From assembly GCF_000264995.1 (NCBI RefSeq), contig NW_006767449.1, forward strand, positions 261,403-325,402: a stretch of 64,000 nt of DNA. The letters are read 5' to 3'. Position numbers and translations under genes: made by a program. Source of the DNA: Punctularia strigosozonata HHB-11173 SS5 (lineage: Eukaryota > Basidiomycota > Agaricomycetes > Corticiales > Punctulariaceae). The notes under the pieces were generated by a model. It did no database searches. It had not been told where the DNA came from and saw only the letters and a program-made list of their open reading frames with translations. This document shows, piece by piece, positions 47,705 to 58,028 of this stretch (within the stretch, counting starts at the first letter, position 1; each line of letters opens with the position of its first letter).

Positions 47705-50700
47705 ATGGCCAACAACGCACAGCGAGAAGGTTACCTGGAAGAGTACCTGGAACATAGTGGATTGCCGGAGATTGATCGCCCGAACCAGATTGGAGCAAAC
47801 ACATCGAGAGCCGCCCCCAGGAGTACGTCTTCGAAGAGACAGAGGTTAGATGAGGATGAACAGGAGCCTTATGATACAAGGAATGAAGAGGTGCGTACGC
47901 GGTGTGCACTGATCGCAAATTCATCGTTCTGACTGCATGCTGCAAAGCGTCAACGCAGGCCGGGCACCCAACATATGCCGTCAACAGCATATTCGAGTAC
48001 ACAGACAGCTAGCAATGTATCTCGCAGAGTCAATACAATGGCACATACCACATCATACGCTCCAGGCCACATGAGTCCTCAGAATAATGATGCCCATCTG
48101 AAGACAATCATCTTGAACGTTTTCCAAGTCTCCTTCGCTCGCAGTCAGATGAAGCGCATGGAGACGCTGGCCCAGTACGCGAAGAAGGCATCTCCGACCC
48201 GGACCTTTTCGAAAGAAATGGCGACGAGCTCGACCAACAAGACACCGGCAGTGTCGCCGATGCCAGGGTACGAGCCGCAGAGGAGGCTGAAGCGGCAGAG
48301 AACACGAGACGTCAAGAAATAGCTCAGCGAGGACCCGCATTGCAGCATGAAGAGGAAGACGACCAGAATGACGAGGAAGAGGAGGCGCACCACGCTTCCG
48401 ACGCTCGCCGGGTATCTGCCCTCCAAGCTCCAGGACTGCAGTCATGCCTACCGGATCTGCAACTCGCTGAAAAGTTTGTTGCCTCGGTTCAGTGTGCATC
48501 TTTGGATGCTGGTCACCTATCGCCCAAAGTACTCACGCAGCTTCGCAACCCTCCATGTGAACCTGTCGACATTGACGATAACCTCCGCTTCTTCCTCGAT
48601 ATCTATTTTGCTCTCGATAACGCCTCTCGAGCTGCTTATGAGTCCGTTTGTGCCGCGGTCAAACGGCGCTTCAACATGGATGAAAAGGATGTGTATTCGT
48701 ACGATCGCATACGGCGAAGAGTTGCCGATATCACTGGAGTTGTTGCCGTCATGCATGATATGTGTGTAAAATCCTGCGCCGCGTTCACCGGGCCTTTTGC
48801 GGACATGGAGGAATGCCCGTATTGTGGTGAACCTCGCTACGATCCGTTGACGCTGGAGCGAAGTGAAGGGAGGAGAAAGGAGCCACAGCTTCAGTTTTCG
48901 ACGAATCCTTTAGGCCCACAGATTCAGGCGCAGAAACGGTCGAAAAAGGGTGCAGAGAATATGCATTATCGGGCTCGGGAGATGGCACAAACTCTTACGT
49001 CGCTCAACAGCAACGGCGGCACGGTATCCGAATACACAGATCTATACCATGGAGAGCAGCTTTTACAAGCTGTTGCTAATGGAGTAGTCCACGGGAACGA
49101 CACCGTGGTCCTTTTCTCTTGTGATGGTGCACAGCTGTTTCGCCACAAGTCGTCGGATTGCTGGATAGCTATATGGCAAATTCTTGATCTCAGTCCGGAT
49201 CTGCGCGCAAAGAAACAATATATCCTCCCGGCTTGTATCATTCCAGGTGCCCCCAAGAATCTAGACTCGTTCCTTCATCCTAGCATGCATCATTTGCAAG
49301 CTTTACACAACGAAACACCACTTGACAATCATGGACGCGGCGGCTTCAAAGTGTGGGATGCGAGCGAAGAGAGGGTGGTAATCGACGACCCTTATCTTGT
49401 GTTTGTTACAGCCGATGGGCCCGGCCTTGCGAGTATTGGAGGTTTAGTCGGTCATAAAGGAAAGCGAGGATGTCGTGGCAACTGCCCAATGCAAGGTCGG
49501 CGCAAACCAGGCGGGAAAAAATACTATCCGGCGCACTTGAAGCCGATTGACTACAGTGTCTCTGGGTGCACTCACGATGATGTGAACCCCAACGACCTGC
49601 AACTTCAATCGCATGAAGAATACAATGCAGCACTTGCTCATCTGCTCCAAGCAAGGACAGAAGACGAATATACAAAGCTACGACGAGAACTCGGAATATC
49701 CAAACCGAGCATCCTCTCCGGCCTCTCACGAATATCAGGCATCCCTACCTGCTTTACCCCGGATATCATGCATTTTTCATCACTCAATCAGCCCGACTTG
49801 ATGCTCAGTCTCTGGCGTGGAACTATTGATAGAGATCCGCATGATCGAGAGCCATGGGACTGGATATGTCTTTCTGGTAATGATTGGAAAGCACACGGAG
49901 AAGATGTTGCAGCGTGCGCTCCATACATCCCTGGCATATTTGATATTGCACCACGAAATGTTGCAGACTATGTCACAAGTGGTTACAAGGCCAAAGAATT
50001 TCAGACATACTTCTTCGGCCTCAGCCCAGCACTCCTTCATCACAGGCTTCCTCGGCGATACTTCCGCAATTATTGCAAGCTTGTTCTGTCCACACGCATT
50101 CTGCATCAGTATACAATCAAGCAAGAGCTTCTTCCGATCTCACAGACACTCAACGTCGTTTTCATACATGAGTACGAGTCTTACTATTACTGCCGGATGA
50201 CAAGCCGTCTACATTTCTGTCAACAAAGTATTCATGGCCTCTGCCATGTCGCCCGAGAGGTCCCCCGCATTGGCTCACTGGCACTGACAGCACAATGGAC
50301 AATGGAGCGGGCTATCGGCAACCTTGGCGAAGAAATCCGACAGCCATCCAATTTCTACGCTAACCTTGCTCAGCGCAGCCTTTGCCGCTTGCAGAAAAAT
50401 GCAGTGATGTCCATGATTCCAGAGCTTGAACCTGCAGTACCATGGGCTCCGACAACATCACTTCCTCTGGCAAATACCTATGCTTTACTCCAGCCCCGTG
50501 AATCACACGACGTTCAGATACCAGAGAATGAGTCCCAGGTGATCGCCCAATACATGTGGGATCACTTTCATGATGACCATTCTTGGAGAAGGATTCGAAA
50601 ATGGGGACGGCTTCAGCTAGGGTGTGGGCTCAGGCATATTACACGCTCACTGTATGCCGAACGCAAGAAATCTCTTGAGGATGTCCGCATGGCAAGGAAT

Positions 50701-51115
50701 GTCAAGGTCAGTGTATACCGACTCTCAGAAATAGTGATGAGATGCTCATGTCGTACCATGTCTACCTCAGCTCATATTTCAGAATCAAGTAACATTTGGA
50801 GAAGTGCTGTATTACTTCTCCGCCCTGGTTGGTGTTGAGAGGCAGCTGCAAGGTTATGCTGTTCTCAATCTCTATGGCGCTCCTGACCGTGATATCCTCG
50901 AGGAGTCCTTTCATACTATCTGGCTTTGTGATAAGCAAGATGTCAATGGGTTAGTGGTGGTCAATGTAGAGGATATCCGTGCAGTGGTTGGAATGATTCC
51001 AACATCAGTTCTTGGACTTCAGCACTGGCCAAACCGTTACTTTCTTCTTGAAGACATTGCTGATGAAACAACTATACTTTACGATGATCTAAAGACTCTT
51101 GTAGATAGCCTCTAG
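47705..51115 (+). CDS. Tnp2-type (CMC/CACTA) transposase
   Basis: DDE-type transposase. Exon 1 is 47705-47890 (MANNAQREGYLEEYLEHSG); exon 2 starts at 47948. The main frame runs to 50706; a 76-nt intron joins it to 50783-51115. Domain signals: zinc-binding CPYCGEPRYD; catalytic block VVLFSCDGAQLFRHKSSDCW with IWQILDLSPDLR; FVTADGPGLASIGGLVGHKG then CRGNCP; CFTPDIMHFSSLNQPDLML; WTMERAIGNLGEEI carrying the expected Glu. These are characteristic of the Tnp2 transposase family. The frame of exon 2 and that of the main body (EDNHLERFPSLLRS onward) are offset near 48,060-48,110 with no good intron; the old copy at 43,490 keeps one frame there. So the gene may hold a one-base lesion, or its N-terminus is built differently. 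Confidence 0.8.
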
Positions 51116-51387
51116 ATATTCTGAGAGCCATAGGTAGTCGCTCAACCTATACAGAACATCTGTCCCAACACTGCAGTCTTGAAACAGCTTGTATAGTCCA
51201 TCTTTGTGTACTACACCGCAGTGCATGTCGAGTTTGCCTGTGGTGGACGATCACATGCTCGTATAGGTTTGCACTCCTCCGGGACTCGCGCTTTGCATTG
51301 TACCATCCCAAGCTTCGCCGAGTTTTTTCTTCGTGTTTGTACATCAGAGCATCTGCTGTCTCCGCTCCATAGCCTCATATAGCAGTC
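51116..51387. other. Spacer between the two CMC genes
   Basis: 272 bp between the transposase stop and the accessory-gene start, same orientation; presumably terminator plus promoter. No motif resolved. Confidence 0.4.
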
Positions 51388-54021
51388 ATGAGCTTGCTGC
51401 CGCCAAGTTCCCGGTCTCCTAATCTCTTCTCTATGGGCTCCATTTCGTCTTTTTCTGGGCACTCTTCTTCGCCGATCCTACCGAGTTCTATTCTCAGTGA
51501 CGATAACACAGCCTATTTCGAGGACCATGACTTTCCAGTCACTCCCCATCAGTCTGTTGGACTCCATGGCCAGCAGAACTTCTCAAATACTAGACCTGCG
51601 TCGTCGTTGGCATTCCGTCTTCGCCAACCTATTCTTGGACAACCGGTGAGCTGGGAGCACGCATATATACACCCGATGACATAGAGTTGTGTTGAATCTG
51701 CTGTCCCAGGCCGCCACCGCCCCGGATCCAGTGCATATACTCGCCTGCGCATCTCACGAAGACCTTCTTGCCGCCCAGAATGCCGCATACATGCAGTTGC
51801 AAGAGAACCTCACGACCTCACAAATGGAATGGAGGCTCTTACAGGGGCGTTATGAGGAGTTGCGGTGACGAATCTTGTTATTTTTGTCCCAAACCCTGGC
51901 TCTGATAACCTCATGCCGCCACGGTGCCGTTTCAGAGCTAACTTTGCTGACCTGAGTGGTCGGGTCGAAGCCGCTCTGCTCAATCCTCTGGGCGCTGCCA
52001 ACTCTCTTCCTAACGTCAATCCCGTACCTCCTTTGAACCGCGCCCACTACCCCAAGGTCAAATACTGGGATCGCGAAACGTGGGCCAACTTCTGTCGGCA
52101 AAACCAGCACTCCAAGGGTGACTCCCAGGATACAGGAGTAAGGGGCGGAACTCGTTGCACTCAAGACATCAATGTGGCTGCTCGTTACATCCAGTATTCT
52201 GATGGCTCCGTGGTCTCAGGCCAACGTGCCGCCGCCATGCGGCGATCTCTCGATACACTCTTTGCGGAGATCCATTCCAAAGGTGCCTCTAAGCCATCTT
52301 TCAAGAAGCTATCTGCAGGTGTTCTGGCCTACATACACCATCACATGGAGTTGTCATATGAAGAGCTCAGATACTGCTCCAATCACTGGAAGACGGACGT
52401 GCTCGGTTCCGACAGATATTCTCCCTGGTACAATCAAAATGTCCGCAAGCCTGCCCTCGCCGCAGTCAAGGAGGAGCCGCTCGGCGCTGAATCAACGGAT
52501 ACTGATATGACAACGCGGAAGCACTCTCATGACGTGTCATCTGACACGGTGCCGGCCAGCAAGAAAGCTAGGAGCTCCTCCAAGTCTGCGACCTCGGCGA
52601 CCTATGCTCTTTTGGTTGTCGATGACAACAACAACGGCAATACTTCTTCAGATATCTCTGCTGACCCCCAGCCTCTGCATTTTGACGTCTCTGACACGTT
52701 TGAAGCTATCGATGAAGGACCACCTAGCCTTGACGAGCAAGACCCTCAAAACGCCTCCTCCGAAACCGTCGACTCTCGTGGCAAACTCGGGTTATAATAC
52801 ATCAGCTATCGCTCGATGTTCTCGCTAACTATGATGTACCTCACAGTTTGACTGCTGGAGATGGGTCTGACACGCGCAGTGAGTCCTGCCTAAGTCACGA
52901 TGACTGCGCTCACCAGAGTTCACAATAGATACCAACAAGTACGGCACGTTGGTAGAATTAGCGCGTGTCGTATCAGGCGTCCCTCGTGCTATCCTCGAGC
53001 CGTCCATGGCCGTATCTATGGAAGCACCTGTCCGATTGCCGGAGGTACCGGAAAATGACACGAACAGTTGTGAACCCCGGCCCAATCATCTCGCGGCGTC
53101 TCCAACAACCAAGAACGCCTCCTCCGAAACCGTCGACTCTCGTGGCAAACTCGGGTGAGAATACATCAGCTATTGCTCGATGTTCTCGCTAACTATGATG
53201 TACCTCACAGTTTGACTGCTGGGGATGGGTCTGACACGCGCAGTGAGTCCTGCCTAAGTCACGATGACTGCGCTCACCAGAATTCACAATAGATACTGAC
53301 AAGTCCGGCGCATTGGTAGAACTCGCACGCGTTGTATCAGGCGCCCCTCGTGCTGTCCTCGAGCCGTCCATGGGTGTACCTGTCCATGCACCTTCCCGGT
53401 TGCCCGAGATACCGAAGCAGGCTCCGATTGCGCTGTTGAAGATTACGGGCCCATTGTGAGGAAGTTCCATCGTGTTCATTCGTTACACTTATTGCAAAAC
53501 CCATTAGTGCTTCGATGCCAACCCCGAAAGCACTTGCAAATACGTTGCAGACCGCGTCAACCGGCGGCACTGTGATGTTGGCTTCGAATACGACTGCTAA
53601 CGCGCCGGTTGTCGCCTCCACTTCGCCCAGCGCCTCCACCTCGCCCGCCATCTCCACTTTGCCCGGCGCCTCCGGGCCTTCGGCGCTAGTCGCCACGTCT
53701 GCCAAGGGGGTATGGCAGCGTACCACCACCTTGTTAACACCCAGGCGTGTATCTCAAGCTTACTCGTTCCTGTCTTTGCTAACCTGCCACAACAGGAACC
53801 TGTTCGCGAAGCATTACATTGAACATCATGGAAAAAGTCTTCGAGAGGATGTAGAAGCCGCCTGGGTTGCTCTCGGACTCGCAGGACAGAAGGTACGCTA
53901 TGTTTCTCGTCATTTATATACGGTCCGGCGAGTTTACGACATATCACAGGAGTGGGGCGGCAAGAGCAAAGCGGCAAAGTTGAAGACGACGGCGAAGCCA
54001 ACTGCGACTGCAATATCGTAA
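51388..54021 (+). CDS. CMC element accessory protein (second ORF)
   Basis: Position and style fit the accessory gene often carried by CMC/CACTA elements (DNA-binding helper in plants; role here inferred). Exons: 51388-51645, 51710-51864, 51936-52790, 52847-52878, 52929-53154, 53211-53242, 53293-53455, 53508 to about 54021. N-terminus Ser/Pro-rich, then a coiled coil (EDLLAAQNAAYMQLQENL, QMEWRLLQGRYEELR), then YWDRETWANFCRQNQ and LSYEELRYCSNHWKTDVLG. The block SETVDSRGKLGLTAGDGSDT plus LVELARVVSG-PRA-LEPSM occurs twice because of a 364-bp tandem duplication containing two exons. The last exon has a Ser/Thr/Ala-rich run and a helical piece, LFAKHYIEHHGKSLREDVEA then WVALGLAGQK, in layout like an HMG box. 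The 3' structure is uncertain; a GC-AG intron at about 53,753-53,795 is possible. Confidence 0.65.
52751..53399 (+). repeat. 364-bp tandem duplication containing two exons
   Basis: Copy 1 starts at 52751 and copy 2 at 53115 (both ACGCCTCCTCCGAAACC); similarity continues to about 53,375. Each copy holds the end of one exon, a 56-nt intron, a 32-nt exon, a 50-nt intron and the start of the next exon. The splice sites are kept except that the copy-1 donor is GGTTATA where copy 2 has GGTGAGA. Confidence 0.88.
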
Positions 54022-54239
54022 GCGCTACGCTCAACGCGCACGCAAGGGGCCACCAGGTCGCAACTTCGTGACATCGAATGCAGAAACTTGACAGGAGAGA
54101 CCCCGGAAACCAGAGGCAACCCAACAACCCAAATTTGTGACTCCGACGACAGCTCTGCCTGGGGCTACACTCGCTGTTTCTACGATAAACGCGCTGTATA
54201 CGCATGGTGATGCAACAAGCAATTACACTGGGCTACTTT
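54022..54239. other. Convergent spacer
   Basis: 218 bp between the CMC accessory gene (+) and the transposase-like gene (-). The right end of the CMC element probably lies here, but no matching terminal repeat was found. Confidence 0.35.
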
Positions 54240-57200
54240 CTATGAGATGGACCTGCCAGACACCTCCTGAGATGTGTTTCCAGCGTGAAATGCTGTCGCA
54301 GTGACCGTTAAAGCTGCACGTTTTGCCCCGTTCACGGTCTGAGTCCCGGCGCTCGCACTCGCCAATCCTGCTTGTTGTTGTGTACGCTTCCTGCTGCGCG
54401 GGTCAACAGCTGTGTTCAACGCTTGTGTACCATCTGTCAGAATGCCAGTGAGAGGATACGAAACACGGAAATGCTTATATTCGTCCAGGGAGATTAGTGA
54501 ATCCTCGGCAAGAGAGGAGGGAAGGTTTTTTGGCGTTTCGCTCAAGACATCCCAGTGAGCAGGATGCATAGTCTTGACGTGATACGGCAGGTTGTATTTC
54601 CAGTACGGTGGATGGATCTGTGCGCCGGTGTTTTTCTCGCACAAAGTGCATTCGATCGGCACATTCGAGCACGGCGTATTCGATGTCGATTTTCGTGCGT
54701 TGCCATACTTGAATTCGTGGGCGTGCGGGCACGTCGAACATACTGAGTAGGTCTTCGTTCGAGTTTTGGAGGGTCCAGCAGCGGCGGTTCGTGTCCCGCT
54801 CGGGTTGCGCGATGAGGGCGCGAGTGTCGTCTCGCAAGTTCCCTCGCGACCACAGAATCCGCAAGGGTCGCGAAGCACGATCTGAAGCTGTCAGCGCGTG
54901 TTGCAGGCATAGAAAGGTTTACTCACGGCGTTCTTGACCCCAGGCTCGATGGGTTGCGATGATCGGCGGCACATCTCTCTCAAGATATGACCACCGACAT
55001 GGTTTCGGGTAGATGTTGACTTGATTTCCTCGCCGCATTGATAGCAGATATAGTAACCCTCTCGGGGCGACATTCGAGGGTCAATTGATCCTTCGATGGT
55101 TTGAGCAGCAGCCGGCAGGAGTACTGGAAGCGATGGCTTGTACAGGATGAAGGCTTTGCTCACTAAAGCGCATGTTCAGATTGTTACGAGAAAAGGGGCG
55201 GACGACATACAATACGGGTGTCGGTACGGAAACGATGCACTGAGTCCATGTCTTGGGACGCGAGAGAGCAGTGACTTCGCTTCCGTGGTTGTTAAGGTAC
55301 CAAACACAGCCTCGAATGTGGCAAGAATACTAGAATTAGGTATAGACCAAGTATCTGTTATACCTTTCAGCTCCAAGACACCTCTATCCTGAGGGAGAAT
55401 CGAGGAGCATGGCATGGTGTCGAGATCAACCGGGAAGAACAGAGAACCAGGAATTCGAACGGTAACTGCATGTCGGCTGATGGTCTTGCCCGCTGGAAGA
55501 TGCTGTTTGTGATTCGCTGGCGCAAAGGCGGCATACTGTCCATTCCATACCCATGTATCCGATTGATCAGCGCATGGCGAGGCTGTGGTATATGGCAATA
55601 CAGGAGACAACGGCTCAGGTGTGATTGATGGGTTGTCTGTGATGGCGACAGGGGATGAATGTGGTTGCATGACGAACACTTGTCCAATGACCGTGATCGG
55701 CGATGATGCGACCCCAAGTTCATCCTGAGCGACTGCATAGACACGTTTTCCTTTGCGCTCCAGTGCACTAACCTTGATCACACCAAGAGCAGCTGTCTCC
55801 GCTGACCTGATAGTCCCAAGCCCACAGTCGCCGATCTCGAATGTCTCCGAATCATCAACGAATTCGGTAGCCTCAGTCTGAGTTGTGAAGTCGCGAGTGT
55901 AGCACCTGACACGGAGAAGTCGTTCGATAGAGAGTCGCTTGAAGTCGCAGGTAAAGAGAGCATTCAGTAACGAAGCCTTGTGTACGCGCTTGACAGTGCC
56001 GTTCTCGAGCGGAATTAAGAGCCAGTCACTGTCGTTACGTTCAGATGTTACGAGCTTGTTATCATTGCCATGTTGTGTGATCAGATCATCGAGCTCGAGA
56101 TCAGCAAGCTCAGAGTTGAGGTATTCATTGGAATTCGGCTCCTCATCGGCAGCGTCATCGTGTTCTGCTGTTGTTGGATCCCCATAGGAGTTGTATTCAT
56201 CCGGTTCAGTATCGTCAGCTGCCGGCGCCGGGATATCCGTCTCCAAGTCAGAGCCTATGAGTGTCGGCTCGTCCAGTGAACGATCAGGGGTGTTTACGTG
56301 TCCAGGATAAACACCGTTACCATTTGGTCGCATGAAATCAACGTCAGGGGACAAAAGCGCAAAAGCATAGTCGAAAGTCATCCGCACAGCACTAAGATCT
56401 GCAAGAGCTTGTATCCGCCCAGAGTTCCATGCCGTCGTCAGATTAGCATTGCAAGCAGTGAGATCACCGGTGAAGAACCGGGGGTTGACGTGATCGAGTC
56501 CGAATTTGAGTCTGCGATGGCCTCGGTTGAGATCAGGGTTACGATTGTACACCTCAACAAGAGCCGCAGATCCCGAGAGTTCATGAGAGAGCTGAAGAAT
56601 GTCGTAGTTCGAGTCATGTGTGCTTGTTCGTACTTCCCCAAAAAGTTCTTCAAGACGATCACTGCCAAGCTGGTATAAATATACGGACTGGGAATCGTCA
56701 AGAAGCTTCTGTTGAGCGACAACGAAGAATGCGCTCTTTCCAAGAGCGCACAGATCTGAGTAGAGCTGGGGGGAGATGTATGCGGAACCATACTTGCGGT
56801 AGAGTGCAAAATTTATATGTTGCAGGCGAGAGAGGTTAGCCAGCTGCTCGGTGAGGCACAAGCTTGGACTTGTGAAGGCCTCGAGAAATGATTTGCAAAG
56901 CCGACCAAGAATGATGAATGCACGATGTTCAGTGAAGTCCTGTGGTGTGAGCAAAGGCGAGGTCACAAGCTTCCCGAGATCGAGTGTACCGATCTCAACG
57001 ACGCGAGAAAGACCCTCCGTTGCTCGTGGCACATTCTGGTGGTCTGCGCTATTCAAGAGCCGTTTGAGAATTGCATCCGATACGTCAGGTAGTCGGCGGA
57101 GCCAGCGTTCAAGTGACACGCGATTGACAATTTCGCCGTCAATCATAAGGCCTTCAGACCCAGATATTAGATTGAACAGACCTAAAAAGGATGTCATCAG

Positions 57201-57508
57201 CATCGAAAGTGGATCATATATGTACTGGAACTTACGCTTCTCGATGTGCTTGGTATCGGGACCCCATATGATGTTGTCCTTTCTCGTGTAGAGATTAAGA
57301 CCATCGAGTCCGGCGAGAAGGGGATATAGCTTGTTGTCAGGCATCACTCTCCGACACAGAAAAACATTATAGCAGGCGCCACGGAAGACTGAAGCACCGT
57401 CTGTTGATACTGTCCAACAAGGTCCACTGAATGGAGCTCCGTATTCGCGGTAGTCGTCAAGATACTTCTCCAGAAATTCGCCGAACCCAAGTGCAGTCTC
57501 CATGCCAC
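54240..57508 (-). pseudogene. Transposase-like protein with C-terminal zinc fingers, cut by the copia element
   Basis: Belongs to a large repeat family I recall from Agaricomycete genomes. Exons 57508-57236, 57181-55211, 55162-54927 and 54881-54240 stay in phase to the stop at 54240 (over 1,000 codons). Segments: WTVSTDGASVFRGA, then PDTKHIEKRLFNLISG and GLMIDGEIVNRVSLERWLRRLP, YLYQLGSDRLEELFGEVR, LDHVNPRFFTGDLTACN. The D...KHI.KR and LE.LFG.VR patterns resemble catalytic-core and C-terminal motifs of P-element/THAP9 transposases; this relation is inference. Near the end are C2H2-like fingers (CYQCGEEIKSTSTRNHVGGH; CTLCEKN ... YHVKTMH) and CGFCGREGTC. The 5' part is absent: at 57508 the frame runs into the 5' LTR, and the sequence right of the 3' LTR has an in-frame stop at once. 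Broken by the retrotransposon, possibly after earlier decay. Confidence 0.65.
57504..57508. repeat. 5-bp target-site duplication of the copia element, left copy
   Basis: GCCAC just left of the 5' LTR; the same GCCAC follows the 3' LTR at 63505-63509. Confidence 0.85.
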
Positions 57509-57801
57509 TGTCAAGCGCTATAGGCGCGTGCGTCACTATTCCCCAATGCGGGACCGGCAACCTCCGGGCGTACGCCATAGCCCGGATGGTTGGCCAAACC
57601 GAACCTCTACCTTTGTCCACACTCACTGGACCGCGGTAGAGGTGAGGAGACCGCTACACATCATGTATCGCACACTTGTACTCACACACCAACCAGGGCA
57701 CGACTAACGCGCCCCGGTTAGGTGAATAACATACCTTTGTCCACACTCACTGGACCGCGGTAGAGGGCACGACTAACGCGCCCCGGTTAGGTTTATTGAA
57801 A
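57509..57801 (+). repeat. 5' LTR of the copia element
   Basis: Starts TGTCAAGCGC, ends TTATTGAAA. Internally it repeats two modules: a 33-bp segment beginning CCTTTGTCCACACTCACTGG and a 25-bp segment beginning GCACGACTAACGCGCCCCGG each occur twice. Only difference from the 3' LTR: C at 57683 versus T at 63386. Confidence 0.95.
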
Positions 57802-57815
57802 GGTTATGAGCCCTG
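57802..57815 (+). promoter_or_regulatory. Primer-binding site (initiator tRNA-Met anticodon arm)
   Basis: GGTTATGAGCCC directly follows the 5' LTR. It is the complement of GGGCTCATAACC, the anticodon-loop region of eukaryotic initiator tRNA-Met. Priming by this half-tRNA is a hallmark of copia-like elements. Confidence 0.8.
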
Positions 57816-58028
57816 GGCTCTAAGTCACCGAGCCCGCCAATCAACTACCACCCGGATCGACGCTTTAGATTCCTCGGATTCCCCAGCGGCGGACGCGCAA
57901 TCCGCCTGTTGATCGGAAACCGCGTGAGCGCGAAACTCACGCACCGCAATCAGTCCAGTTCCTGGTATTCTAGGTCTACCAGCCCCACACTCCTTCCTTC
58001 GCTTTCCCTTGATCAGATCTCGGCAACT

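Larger units (their letters stand above)
47597..54021 (+). mobile_element. CMC (CACTA-like, Tnp2-type) DNA transposon, coding part
   Basis: Two plus-strand genes typical of basidiomycete CMC elements: a Tnp2-type transposase (47705-51115) and an accessory protein (51388-54021). The left limit given is where homology with the old fragment at 38,975 begins; true termini were not found. A CACTG sequence at 47,300 is a candidate left end but I could not pair it with a right end. Confidence 0.7.

Noticed and set aside
57509-57626. N-terminal 39 codons of the long minus-strand frame at 55176-57626
   Set aside because: They lie inside the 5' LTR; the same peptide appears opposite the 3' LTR (63212-63329), so they are not part of the disrupted gene.
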